IMG/VR virus record: IMGVR_UViG_3300032722_000093
Coordinates: 1 to 28,532 of that record
Length of the DNA: 28,532 nt
Reading direction: 5' to 3' (one strand)
DNA from: a virus
Under the pieces are notes generated by a model. It did not search any database. It had not been told where the DNA came from and saw only the letters and a program-made list of their open reading frames with translations. This document shows, piece by piece, positions 7,541-13,396 of the stretch (its first letter is position 1; each line of letters begins with the position of its first letter). Position numbers and translations under genes: made by a program.

Positions 7541-7794
7541 GACGCCATCCGATCTTCATAACGCTCCTGGCCCCGGTCCATCTCAGCCTCGAACTTCGCC
7601 TCAATGCAGTGCCTCTCGAAGTGCTTAGCGCACGCTTCAGCGAAAGTCTCTTCGTGGTCAGCCAGCAGCTTGGTGACGATCTTTCCTTGGTACGTCACCT
7701 TGCAGGACCACACAGAGCCGTCCTGATCGGCCGCGTCATCCTCGTCGTATTCCAGGTCAATCACCTGGCTGTTGTGGGTGTAGCTGAAATTCAT
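7537..7794 (-). CDS. First gene of the PL operon: small acidic protein
   Basis: 85 aa, strongly acidic in the first half (DLEYDEDDAADQDG), then mixed-charge helices rich in Glu, His and Arg (EACAKHFERHCIEAKFEAEM). No recognised domain. It is the first gene after the leftward promoter at 7836-7863, the place where lambda has N, but it lacks the N-terminal Arg-rich RNA-binding motif of N proteins, so I do not call it an antiterminator. Its stop overlaps the next start by ATGA. Confidence 0.65.
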   Translation of the reverse strand: MNFSYTHNSQVIDLEYDEDDAADQDGSVWSCKVTYQGKIVTKLLADHEETFAEACAKHFERHCIEAKFEAEMDRGQERYEDRMAS

Positions 7795-7810
7795 CCCGTT
7801 TCCCCTTTGA

Positions 7811-7825
7811 AGCAGCGTTTTGCTG
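7811..7825 (-). other. Small hairpin in the PL leader, boxB-like in size
   Basis: In the leftward transcript the leader reads GCAGC-AAAAC-GCTGC, a 5-bp stem with a 5-base A-rich loop. That is the dimension of lambda boxB. It lies between the PL start and the first gene. I see no convincing boxA, and the loop is not a canonical GNRA-type boxB loop, so a nut role is only a possibility. Confidence 0.25.
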
Positions 7826-7835
7826 CGATGGGGTA

Positions 7836-7863
7836 ATTCTAGCGCGTTACTAGATTAAAGCAA
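7836..7863 (-). promoter_or_regulatory. PL promoter (leftward)
   Basis: On the minus strand, TTGCTT (-35) and TAGAAT (-10) are separated by 16 bp. The elements sit inside the two operator sites of OL. The same design, with the same -10 and spacing, recurs at PR. The start point would fall near 7829, giving a leader of about 35 bases before the gene at 7794. Confidence 0.7.
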
Positions 7864-7876
7864 GCACCTTGCTAGA
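7838..7876 (-). promoter_or_regulatory. OL: pair of 17-bp operators
   Basis: Two sites have centres 22 bp apart. 7838-7854 is a perfect dyad TCTAG-N7-CTAGA. 7860-7876, read on the minus strand, is TCTAG-N7-CTTGC, with one degenerate half. OR at 8659-8697 has the same two sites in the same order relative to its own promoter. These are probably the repressor/Cro binding sites. Confidence 0.75.
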
Positions 7877-7951
7877 TTTATTTGAATATTCTTTGTGACC
7901 GGCTGGTCAGTAGCAGCCAGCAGGAGACGGAAGAAGTCTGATAAATCTGAT

Positions 7952-7965
7952 TTGATACACATCAA
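7952..7965. promoter_or_regulatory. Perfect FNR/ANR-family consensus box
   Basis: TTGAT-ACAC-ATCAA matches all ten fixed positions of the FNR/ANR dyad (TTGAT-N4-ATCAA). By chance, about 0.03 such sites are expected in a window of this size. No matching -10 box is obvious at class I or class II spacing on either strand. Whether it works is unknown; it may be captured host regulatory DNA. Confidence 0.45.
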
Positions 7966-8074
7966 TGCCGGGCATGGATTCACCCGTTTGGGGGATGTGA
8001 GGATCAGGGAAAACCCGCAGAATTCGCGATTAACAAGGCGAAAGCCAGAAAGAAAACAAATGAATGGAATAAGC

Positions 8075-8087
8075 GGGGGGGGGGGGG
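8075..8087 (+). repeat. G13 homopolymer tract
   Basis: Thirteen consecutive G in the immunity region. A plus-strand frame from 7895 stops just after the tract at this length. With 11 or 14 G it would join the frame beginning at 8089. Long G tracts slip during replication, PCR and sequencing, so both phase variation and miscounting are possible. Confidence 0.8.
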
Positions 8088-8179
8088 CGTGATCAACAAT
8101 TCACAAAAATGTTTGATCGTTGATCCATGCGATTACATGGATGCGGTACTGCGCAGCTTTGAGCTTGCGAAGATGGGAG

Positions 8180-8626
8180 TCAACTGCCTTGTGGTGCTTC
8201 GCGGTCAGGAAGACGCGGCGGCGGCTTGGGAGTCGGCGGCGTCGCCCTTAGATGGGCTGTCAGAGCTAGTAGCGCGTTCAGGCAGGCTGAATCCCTTAGC
8301 TCGACCGGGACCACCGCCAGCGCCTGCAATATCATCGCAGACTTGGTGTGAAGATCGTTATCTTCTGGCAGAAGGTCAGCATCTGGATCTGAGTCAAACC
8401 AATTGAGCGGTCTGCCGTCAGCAAACCCTGCCGCTATCTTGTCGGCAGCTGCTTTGCCTGGGTAGCGGACTTTCCCCGACTTTGTGGGCTTGTCCGTGAC
8501 CAACTGGTGGATGTATTCCTCATTCAATCCAGAAAAGTCCGCCACTGAGCGAACACCCTTTCTCCCGCCACCTTCTTTCTTGACAAGCGCCTTCAGGTTG
8601 GTCAGCCAGATGTCTTGGATTGCCAT
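8180..8626 (-). CDS. CI-type phage repressor without protease domain
   Basis: 148 aa from the ATG at 8626 (a TTG at 8638 would add four residues). The N-terminal ~80 residues resemble Cro/CI-type DNA-binding domains of betaproteobacterial prophages: IWLTNLKALVKKEGGGRKGV, SVADFSGLNEEYIHQLVTDK and YPGKAAADKIAAGFADG. A helical segment (100-130) and a Pro-rich tail (PPTPKPPPRLPD) follow. There is no LexA/S24 Ser-Lys protease domain, so RecA-stimulated self-cleavage is unlikely. It lies between OL and OR, is transcribed away from the Cro-like gene, and is followed by the long interval up to OL. No clear Shine-Dalgarno. Confidence 0.75.
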   Translation of the reverse strand: MAIQDIWLTNLKALVKKEGGGRKGVRSVADFSGLNEEYIHQLVTDKPTKSGKVRYPGKAAADKIAAGFADGRPLNWFDSDPDADLLPEDNDLHTKSAMILQALAVVPVELRDSACLNALLALTAHLRATPPTPKPPPRLPDREAPQGS

Positions 8627-8658
8627 GGCCGCATTCAACCAAAGAAAAAAAGTAAAAA

Positions 8659-8697
8659 TCTAGCGGGACACTTGCGTAAATCTAGTACGGTGCTAGA
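8659..8697 (+). promoter_or_regulatory. OR: pair of 17-bp operators
   Basis: 8681-8697 is a perfect dyad TCTAG-N7-CTAGA and 8659-8675 is TCTAG-N7-CTTGC, with centres 22 bp apart. The layout is the mirror image of OL at 7838-7876, including the same degenerate CTTGC half-site. The sites overlap PR and probably the repressor promoter on the other strand. Confidence 0.8.
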
Positions 8698-8699
8698 AT
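8672..8699 (+). promoter_or_regulatory. PR promoter (rightward), likely leaderless transcript
   Basis: TTGCGT (8672-8677), a 16-bp spacer and TAGAAT (8694-8699). The ATG of the Cro-like gene is at 8707, so transcription should begin at or within about one base of the start codon. No Shine-Dalgarno is present between the -10 box and the ATG. Confidence 0.7.
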
Positions 8700-8706
8700 T
8701 GGCGCC

Positions 8707-8919
8707 ATGGCAATACCAAACTACCCCCCAGCACGCAGGTATGAAGTCGCCGCGTTGCTCGAGATAGATGAGCAATACCTCTATCAGATCAGCAAGGGCA
8801 TCCGTCTGGCAAGTCCAGCGCTCGCCCGAAACCTTCACAAGATCGATCCCGAATTCAGGCTGCAAGAGCTTCGCCCTGATGACTGGGAAGCAATCTGGCC
8901 CGAGCTGGTCAAGGCCTGA
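8707..8919 (+). CDS. Cro/YdaS-like small repressor
   Basis: 70 aa, first gene of the rightward operon. The pattern RYEVAALLEIDEQYLYQISK followed by GIRLASPALARNLHKIDPEF is a five-helix Cro/YdaS HTH, in which the protein starts near an early ALLxIDExYLYQI recognition region. By position opposite the CI-type gene and over the OR sites it should be the lytic-side regulator. Translation is probably from a leaderless mRNA (see PR). The tail (DDWEAIWPELVKA) is acidic and aromatic. Confidence 0.8.
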   Translation: MAIPNYPPARRYEVAALLEIDEQYLYQISKGIRLASPALARNLHKIDPEFRLQELRPDDWEAIWPELVKA

Positions 8920-8945
8920 GATGAACAGGCCAAGCGCAAACCCCG

Positions 8946-9152
8946 TTATTGCCGGGACTTTAGTAGACCTTCCACGCCATCCAGCATGTCTGTTTGCAGA
9001 ACCTGGGGATGCATTTGCACCGACAGCACATGTGAGCAGTGAGGGCAGGTGTACGCGATGCACTGAAAAGATTGGCGAGCCTGGTCCGTGCCAGGTAGTG
9101 CGTGAATCTTCACGGAGCTGATCGACGTGTCGCACTTCGGACAAATTTTCAT
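8946..9152 (-). CDS. Small zinc-ribbon protein, opposite strand to the operon
   Basis: 68 aa from the ATG at 9152 (AAGGGA precedes it). Two Cys pairs, CPKC (residues 4-7) and CPHC (about 36-39), make a zinc ribbon; the C-terminal half has no motif I know. It is transcribed leftward within the rightward early operon and converges on the Cro-like gene, so PR transcripts would be antisense to it. The Cys spacing and the Shine-Dalgarno argue that it is real. It may be a moron-like gene expressed in the lysogen. Confidence 0.55.
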   Translation of the reverse strand: MKICPKCDTSISSVKIHALPGTDQARQSFQCIAYTCPHCSHVLSVQMHPQVLQTDMLDGVEGLLKSRQ

Positions 9153-9210
9153 GGGAATCCCTTTCGGCAATGGTTGTGTGGACTTCCATTGTGTGCCGAC
9201 TGGGATTCCC
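9153..9210. repeat. Two 9-bp palindromic boxes upstream of the zinc-ribbon gene
   Basis: GGGAATCCC (9153-9161) and GGGATTCCC (9202-9210) are near-perfect dyads and inverted copies of each other, 49 bp apart. The first abuts the start codon of the zinc-ribbon gene. They could be operators for it, but this is only a guess. Confidence 0.35.
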
Positions 9211-9269
9211 GCCATTTTCCCCACGACAGGCGCCGTGTTTCCCCTCCCGTTCACGGATCGCCGGGGTCT

Positions 9270-9303
9270 GCCTGCTGCCTCTTGGGGCGGCGGGCCTTTT
9301 TAT
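9270..9303 (+). terminator. Rho-independent terminator between cro-like gene and early operon
   Basis: A 10-bp stem (9270-9279 with 9286-9295, two G-U pairs) is followed by CTTTTTATT. It is placed like lambda tR1, between the Cro-like gene and the replication genes. Transcription past it would require antitermination or a promoter of its own. Confidence 0.7.
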
Positions 9304-9318
9304 TCTTGAGAGAGATTG

Positions 9319-9558
9319 ATGGTCGAAAAACTCACAAACGGCGTTGCTGTAACCGTCCGCTTCACGACCGCAGGCTTTGCAGAATTGCACGCCCTGGCCG
9401 AGTCCGAAGGCATGGAGCACAGCGAATACATCAGGCATCTGGTGGACCTCGACAAAGTGGCAAAGAAAAGGAAATGGGTAGCACTTAGCTCAGTGTTTTC
9501 CAAAATGGAAATACCCACAACGATTTCTGCGGATGACGAGGTAGGACGTGATGAATAA
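9319..9558 (+). CDS. Small RHH-like hypothetical protein
   Basis: 79 aa from ATG 9319 (the frame also allows TTG one codon earlier; GAGAGAG precedes). The first 50 residues read like a ribbon-helix-helix fold: a beta strand (VAVTVRFTTAGFAELHALAE) and helices with HSEYIRHLVDLDK. RHH proteins are usually small DNA-binding regulators. The remaining 30 residues have no feature. It comes right after the terminator at 9270-9303 and overlaps the next ORF by 8 bases. Confidence 0.65.
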   Translation: MVEKLTNGVAVTVRFTTAGFAELHALAESEGMEHSEYIRHLVDLDKVAKKRKWVALSSVFSKMEIPTTISADDEVGRDE

Positions 9559-9703
9559 GAGCACAAAACCAAAGCTGACCGCAGCCGAGCGCACGCAGAA
9601 GCTGCTGGCTTTCAAGCGCGGCTACTCACACAACTTCACGCTGAATGCAGTGCCGAGCAAGCCGGTGCACCGAGCAGTTGGCGCAATGAGGACTTCGGCA
9701 TGA
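9551..9703 (+). CDS. 50-aa basic peptide
   Basis: Starts ATG 9551 inside the end of the RHH-like gene (TAGGA upstream) and reads MNKSTKPKLTAAERTQKLLA, then a Lys/His/Asn-rich tail ending RTSA. No domain is recognised. The overlap upstream and the ATGA junction at 9700-9703 suggest real coupled translation. Confidence 0.5.
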   Translation: MNKSTKPKLTAAERTQKLLAFKRGYSHNFTLNAVPSKPVHRAVGAMRTSA

Positions 9704-9716
9704 GCCAAAAACAAAA

Positions 9717-9742
9717 CCCCGCAATGCATGAACAGGGCGGGG
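9717..9742 (+). other. CCCCGC/GCGGGG hairpin ahead of the helicase-methyltransferase gene
   Basis: A 6-bp GC stem with a 14-base loop, flanked by AAAA and CTTCT. A similar hairpin (7-bp stem) occurs at 16813-16842. It may be a weak terminator or attenuator. Its position between the two candidate start codons (9700 and 9772) favours the later one. Confidence 0.4.
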
Positions 9743-9771
9743 CTTCTATCAGTAACCAAGGGGAGTTAGTT

Positions 9772-12021
9772 ATGAATGTACAGATTTTAGACGACTACGA
9801 GGCTTTTGTAAAAGGGAAAGCGCCTGAGGACGTGGAGTCCGGCTTTGAGCCGTCCGACTTGGGCGATCACTTGTTCGACTTTCAGGCGTCAATCGTGGAG
9901 TGGGCTTGCAAGCGTGGGCGCGCCGCCATCTTCGCTGATACCGGCCTGGGCAAGACTGCCATGCAGACCGAATGGGCGCGCCAGGTATCCGAACACACTG
10001 GCGGCATGGTCCTGATCGCCGCTCCTCTGTGCGTGGCCCAGCAGACCGTTGAAGAGGCCGCGAAGTTCGGCATTCACATCCAATACTGCCGCAGCCCTGC
10101 AGACATAAAAGGCGGCACTCAGATCGTGATCACCAATTACGAAATGATCGAAAAGTTCGACCCGGCTGAGTTTGCGGGCATCGTGCTTGATGAGTCCAGC
10201 ATTCTGAAGAGCCACACCAGCAAGACCCGTGCCCTGATCATTGAAATGTTTCAGCGCACGCCTTATCGCCTGAGTTGTACCGCAACCCCATCACCCAATG
10301 ACCACATGGAGCTTGGCAATCAAGCCGAATTCCTGGGCGTGATGACTGGCACTGAAATGCTGGCCATGTTTTTTGTGCACGACGGCGGCGACACATCGCA
10401 ATGGCGACTCAAGGGCCACGGGAAGACTCGATTCTGGGAGTGGATGGCCACATGGGCAATCTGCATCCGCAATCCGGCAGACCTTGGCTTTGATGGCACC
10501 CGCTACAACTTGCCTGGTCTGAAAATGCATGAGCACGTCGTCGAGGCATCCGAGCCTCTGGATGGCCAACTGTTCGCCGGAATCGCCCAGACATTGACCG
10601 AGCGCCGCGATGCGAAGCGCAAGAGCATGGCCGAGCGCATCGCACTGACTGCCGACCTGGTGAACAGCCATAACCGCCCTGCAATCGTCTGGTGCCACCT
10701 GAATGACGAATCCAAAGCCCTGACTGCCGCCATCCCTGACGCCATCGAAGTGACAGGCTCAATGACCGCTGATGAGAAGGAAACGGCAATCATGGCATTC
10801 ACACATGGATCGCGCCGGGTGCTGGTTTCCAAGGCATCCATCTGCGGATTTGGCATGAACTGGCAGCACTGTCACGACATGGTATTTGCCGGACTGGATG
10901 ACTCATACGAGTCCTTTTATCAGGCCATTCGCCGGTGCCACCGTTTCGGCCAGGCTCACATTGTTGACGTTCACCTCGTCTCTTCCGAATCCGAAGGTGC
11001 GGTAAAGGCCAATCTGGAGCGCAAGCAAGCGCAGGCCGATGACATGGCGCAGTCGATGGTTTCTCACATGCGCGAACTGACAAAACAAAAAATCAAAGGG
11101 CTGGCCATGGAAAAGAGTGAGTACAAGCGCGAAGTGGCGCAGGGCGATGGTTGGACTGTGCACCTGGGCGATTGCGTGGATGTGGCCCGTGACCTGCCAG
11201 ACGCATCCATTGACTTCAGCGTGTTTAGCCCGCCGTTTGCTTCGCTCTACACCTACTCCAACAGCGACCGCGACATGGGCAACTGCAAGGACTATGCCGA
11301 GTTTTACGGCCAGTTCAAGTTTCTGATTGCCGAGTTGTTCCGCATCACTAAGCCGGGTCGCTTGTTGTCATTCCATTGCATGAATCTGCAAACGTCAAAA
11401 TTCAGGGATGGCGTGATAGGACTGCATGACTTCCGTGGCGAGTTGACGCGCATGTTTACCGCTGCCGGTTGGATTTTTCATTCTGAGGTCTGCATCTGGA
11501 AAGACCCAGTGACGGCCATGCAGCGTACAAAGGCTTTGGGCCTGCTGCACAAGACCATTCGCAAAGACTCCAGCATGAGCCGCCAGGGCATCCCTGACTA
11601 CTTGGTGACCATGCGCAAGCCCGGCGAGAACGCAGAGCACATCAGCCACACACACGAGACATTCCCCGTTGACAAGTGGCAGCGCTACGCAAGCCCCGTC
11701 TGGATGGACATAAACCCGACTCGCACGCTGCAATTCAAGACAGCTCGGGAATCAGACGATGAGCGCCACATCTGCCCGCTGCAGCTTGATGTGATCGAAC
11801 GTGCCATGGAGTTGTGGAGCAACCCCGGCGATGTGGTTTTCTCGCCGTTCACCGGGATCGGATCTGAGGGTTATGTCTCGATCGAAATGGGACGCAAGTT
11901 CATTGGGGCTGAGTTGAAGCGCTCTTACTGGGAGTTGGCAAAGCGCAACCTGAGCCAAGCCAGGGAGATCAAGGCATCCGGCCTGTTCAATGAAGAAGAA
12001 CTTGAAGCGGAGGCCGCATGA
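9772..12021 (+). CDS. DNA helicase (SNF2-like)-methyltransferase fusion protein
   Basis: 749 aa from ATG 9772, preceded by GGGGAG at ideal spacing (the frame is open from 9700). Residues 1-440 form a superfamily 2 helicase/translocase: Walker A ADTGLGKT (55-62), DESS as motif II (140-143), TATP as motif III (170-173), and QAIRRCHRFGQ as motif VI (384-394), which is the SNF2-type ending. Residues about 455-749 are a beta-class amino-methyltransferase: catalytic SPPF (486-489), then FTGIGSEGYVSIEMGRKFIG (693 on), the SAM-binding motif placed after the catalytic one. The product would methylate exocyclic amino groups of A or C. There is no nuclease domain, so it is not a complete restriction enzyme. 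Roles could be protection of phage DNA, or replication-coupled marking. Confidence 0.85.
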   Translation: MNVQILDDYEAFVKGKAPEDVESGFEPSDLGDHLFDFQASIVEWACKRGRAAIFADTGLGKTAMQTEWARQVSEHTGGMVLIAAPLCVAQQTVEEAAKFGIHIQYCRSPADIKGGTQIVITNYEMIEKFDPAEFAGIVLDESSILKSHTSKTRALIIEMFQRTPYRLSCTATPSPNDHMELGNQAEFLGVMTGTEMLAMFFVHDGGDTSQWRLKGHGKTRFWEWMATWAICIRNPADLGFDGTRYNLPGLKMHEHVVEASEPLDGQLFAGIAQTLTERRDAKRKSMAERIALTADLVNSHNRPAIVWCHLNDESKALTAAIPDAIEVTGSMTADEKETAIMAFTHGSRRVLVSKASICGFGMNWQHCHDMVFAGLDDSYESFYQAIRRCHRFGQAHIVDVHLVSSESEGAVKANLERKQAQADDMAQSMVSHMRELTKQKIKGLAMEKSEYKREVAQGDGWTVHLGDCVDVARDLPDASIDFSVFSPPFASLYTYSNSDRDMGNCKDYAEFYGQFKFLIAELFRITKPGRLLSFHCMNLQTSKFRDGVIGLHDFRGELTRMFTAAGWIFHSEVCIWKDPVTAMQRTKALGLLHKTIRKDSSMSRQGIPDYLVTMRKPGENAEHISHTHETFPVDKWQRYASPVWMDINPTRTLQFKTARESDDERHICPLQLDVIERAMELWSNPGDVVFSPFTGIGSEGYVSIEMGRKFIGAELKRSYWELAKRNLSQAREIKASGLFNEEELEAEAA

Positions 12022-12287
12022 AGCAGCACCGCAGCGATAAGACTATGGAGCGCGGCGAATATCTTTCTCGCGCCAGAGAGCTTGCAAATAGAGGGTAATC
12101 ATTGAATTCCGCCAAGTTGCTTGATATTGACGTTGTTACTATTCGCAGTGCGGCACGCCAGCGCGAAGCTCTTAAAAAGCATATTCGAGAAAACCTAAGT
12201 AACGATGCCCTTGCGGCTTTTTTTGGAGTCCATACAGGGACCATTGAAAAGGTTTTGTCTTATGCATCTTGGAGTCATATTGCGTGA
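12018..12287 (+). pseudogene. Small HTH protein gene interrupted by an in-frame TAA
   Basis: The frame begins MKQHRSDKTMERGEYLSRAR, reaches ELANRG and stops at TAA (12096-12098). It then continues in the same frame as SLNSAKLLDIDVVTIRSAAR, ending in a helix-turn-helix (LSNDALAAFFGVHTGTIEKV) to 12287. Both halves fit one ~89-aa phage protein I recall from related genomes, so one base change (for example CAA to TAA) may have broken it. The downstream half could restart at TTG 12102. The 5' ATG overlaps the helicase-methyltransferase stop (ATGA). Confidence 0.6.
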
Positions 12288-12329
12288 GTTGTTTTTAGAA
12301 AAACACATAAAACAGCTATCGTTCTAAAT

Positions 12330-13034
12330 ATGCACTACTACAAAAGAAACCTAGGCGACTATGCAAAGAAGTGTGGACGCCTGTCCATGCTTCAGCACGG
12401 TTCGTACACGCTCTTGCTCGATGCGTGCTACGACCGTGAGCAATTCCCAACGCTTGCCGAGGCCATCGACTGGGCTTGGGCTTCCAGCAAAGAAGAAATC
12501 GAGGCCGTTGAATTTGTATTGAAGCGGTTTTTTGAGCTTGAAAACGGTGTTTATGTCCAAAGGCGAGTGCAAGAAGAGCTTGCAGAGTTCAAGTTGAAGG
12601 CCGATACAAACAAACGAATCGCTACCGAACGCGAAACGAAGCGTAAGGAAATTAGCACGAACCGTGCACCAGTCGTTAACGACGCGTCACCAGTCGTTAA
12701 CGAACCGCCACCTAACCATGAACCAAGAACCATGAACCATGAACCAGTATTGGCTCCCGCGCCTTCGGCTCGGTCAACAGCGAAAGGCTCACGCCTTGAA
12801 GCCGGATGGAGGCCAAGCGAGGAATTGCAGGAATGGGCATCGACCGAAAGACCGGATTTAGAAATTCAAACCTCGATCGATTCATTCGTTGATTTTTGGA
12901 AAGCAAAAACTGGCAAGGATGCGACAAAGCTGGATTGGGACGCGACTTTTAGAAATTGGATTCGCAGCCAAAGGCAACAATTTAAAGTTGTAAAGCAATC
13001 AAATGGCGTATCAATGTTGGCGGGAGTTATTTGA
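12330..13034 (+). CDS. YdaU/DUF1376-type replication initiator-like protein
   Basis: 234 aa. Residues 1-90 match the DUF1376 family found in phage replication modules: HYYKRNLGDYAKKCGRLSML, HGSYTLLLDACYDREQFP, and a winged-helix end FELENGVYVQRRVQEEL. A charged linker (about 90-150) contains DNA repeats described separately, and the C-terminal part has the common primosome-type ending WDATFRNWIRSQRQQ. Such proteins take the place of lambda O: origin binding and helicase recruitment. The DnaB-type ATPase follows two genes later. AT-rich DNA (12240-12329) precedes it, without a Shine-Dalgarno. Confidence 0.8.
   Translation: MHYYKRNLGDYAKKCGRLSMLQHGSYTLLLDACYDREQFPTLAEAIDWAWASSKEEIEAVEFVLKRFFELENGVYVQRRVQEELAEFKLKADTNKRIATERETKRKEISTNRAPVVNDASPVVNEPPPNHEPRTMNHEPVLAPAPSARSTAKGSRLEAGWRPSEELQEWASTERPDLEIQTSIDSFVDFWKAKTGKDATKLDWDATFRNWIRSQRQQFKVVKQSNGVSMLAGVI
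12667..12748. repeat. Iteron-like repeats inside the initiator gene (putative origin)
   Basis: Two exact 16-bp copies of CACCAGTCGTTAACGA lie at 12667-12682 and 12688-12703, 21 bp apart. Next come five 7-bp units from 12714 to 12748: AACCATG, AACCAAG, AACCATG, AACCATG, AACCAGT. In lambda and relatives the replication origin is a set of iterons within the initiator gene, so this is the best origin candidate here. Confidence 0.55.
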
Positions 13035-13396
13035 TGATTGGACACGAACCCATCATTGCGATGCGCAAACGCGGCACGACTCCAAAAATCGTTTTCATTA
13101 ACGACTTCCCGTGCCAAACATCCCGCGATTGGCATAACCCTGGCGAAAAGTTTGGCCAGCAATGGCCAGCAGATCACGCCACGGTCAGCACTGCCGGAGA
13201 TCCGCTGTCCAGCCTTGACCTGCGCTTCCTGGTGGGCCTGACGGTGAGCATCAGCAGCGAAAGCGAGATTCGCGCAAAAGCCATTTTTGCAAAAGCTAAA
13301 TGGTTTGGCGCAAAGACAGTCGCCGCAACCCATATCAAACCCGGCATTCGGATTACGTCCGGATGGACTGAAGTTTTCCACAAGGAGGCCGCTTAA
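13034..13396 (+). CDS. Conserved small phage protein of the replication module
   Basis: 120 aa from ATG 13034, overlapping the initiator stop. It contains TPKIVFINDFPCQTSRDW, a His/Thr-rich segment (PADHATVSTAGDPLSSLDLR) and SSESEIRAKAIFAKAKWFGA, a pattern I recognise between initiator and helicase genes in other phages. It is probably an alpha/beta fold; no catalytic motif is seen. Function unknown. Confidence 0.7.
   Translation: MIGHEPIIAMRKRGTTPKIVFINDFPCQTSRDWHNPGEKFGQQWPADHATVSTAGDPLSSLDLRFLVGLTVSISSESEIRAKAIFAKAKWFGAKTVAATHIKPGIRITSGWTEVFHKEAA

Larger units (their letters stand above)
7877..8179. other. Long non-coding interval between OL and the repressor gene
   Basis: About 300 bases without a gene I trust. 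It contains a perfect FNR/ANR-type dyad (7952-7965), a G13 tract (8075-8087) and short open frames on the plus strand whose codon content is unconvincing. No terminator with a clear T-run was seen for the repressor transcript. Confidence 0.6.

Noticed and set aside
8089-8406. Plus-strand open frame starting GTG after the G13 tract
   Set aside because: It overlaps the repressor gene in antisense, starts directly at the tract without a ribosome site, and shows no domain pattern. Kept only as a point in the G13 finding.
9700-9771. Upstream start for the helicase-methyltransferase (ATG 9700)
   Set aside because: The ATGA overlap is attractive, but the added 24 residues are low-complexity, contain the hairpin, and GGGGAG sits right before ATG 9772.
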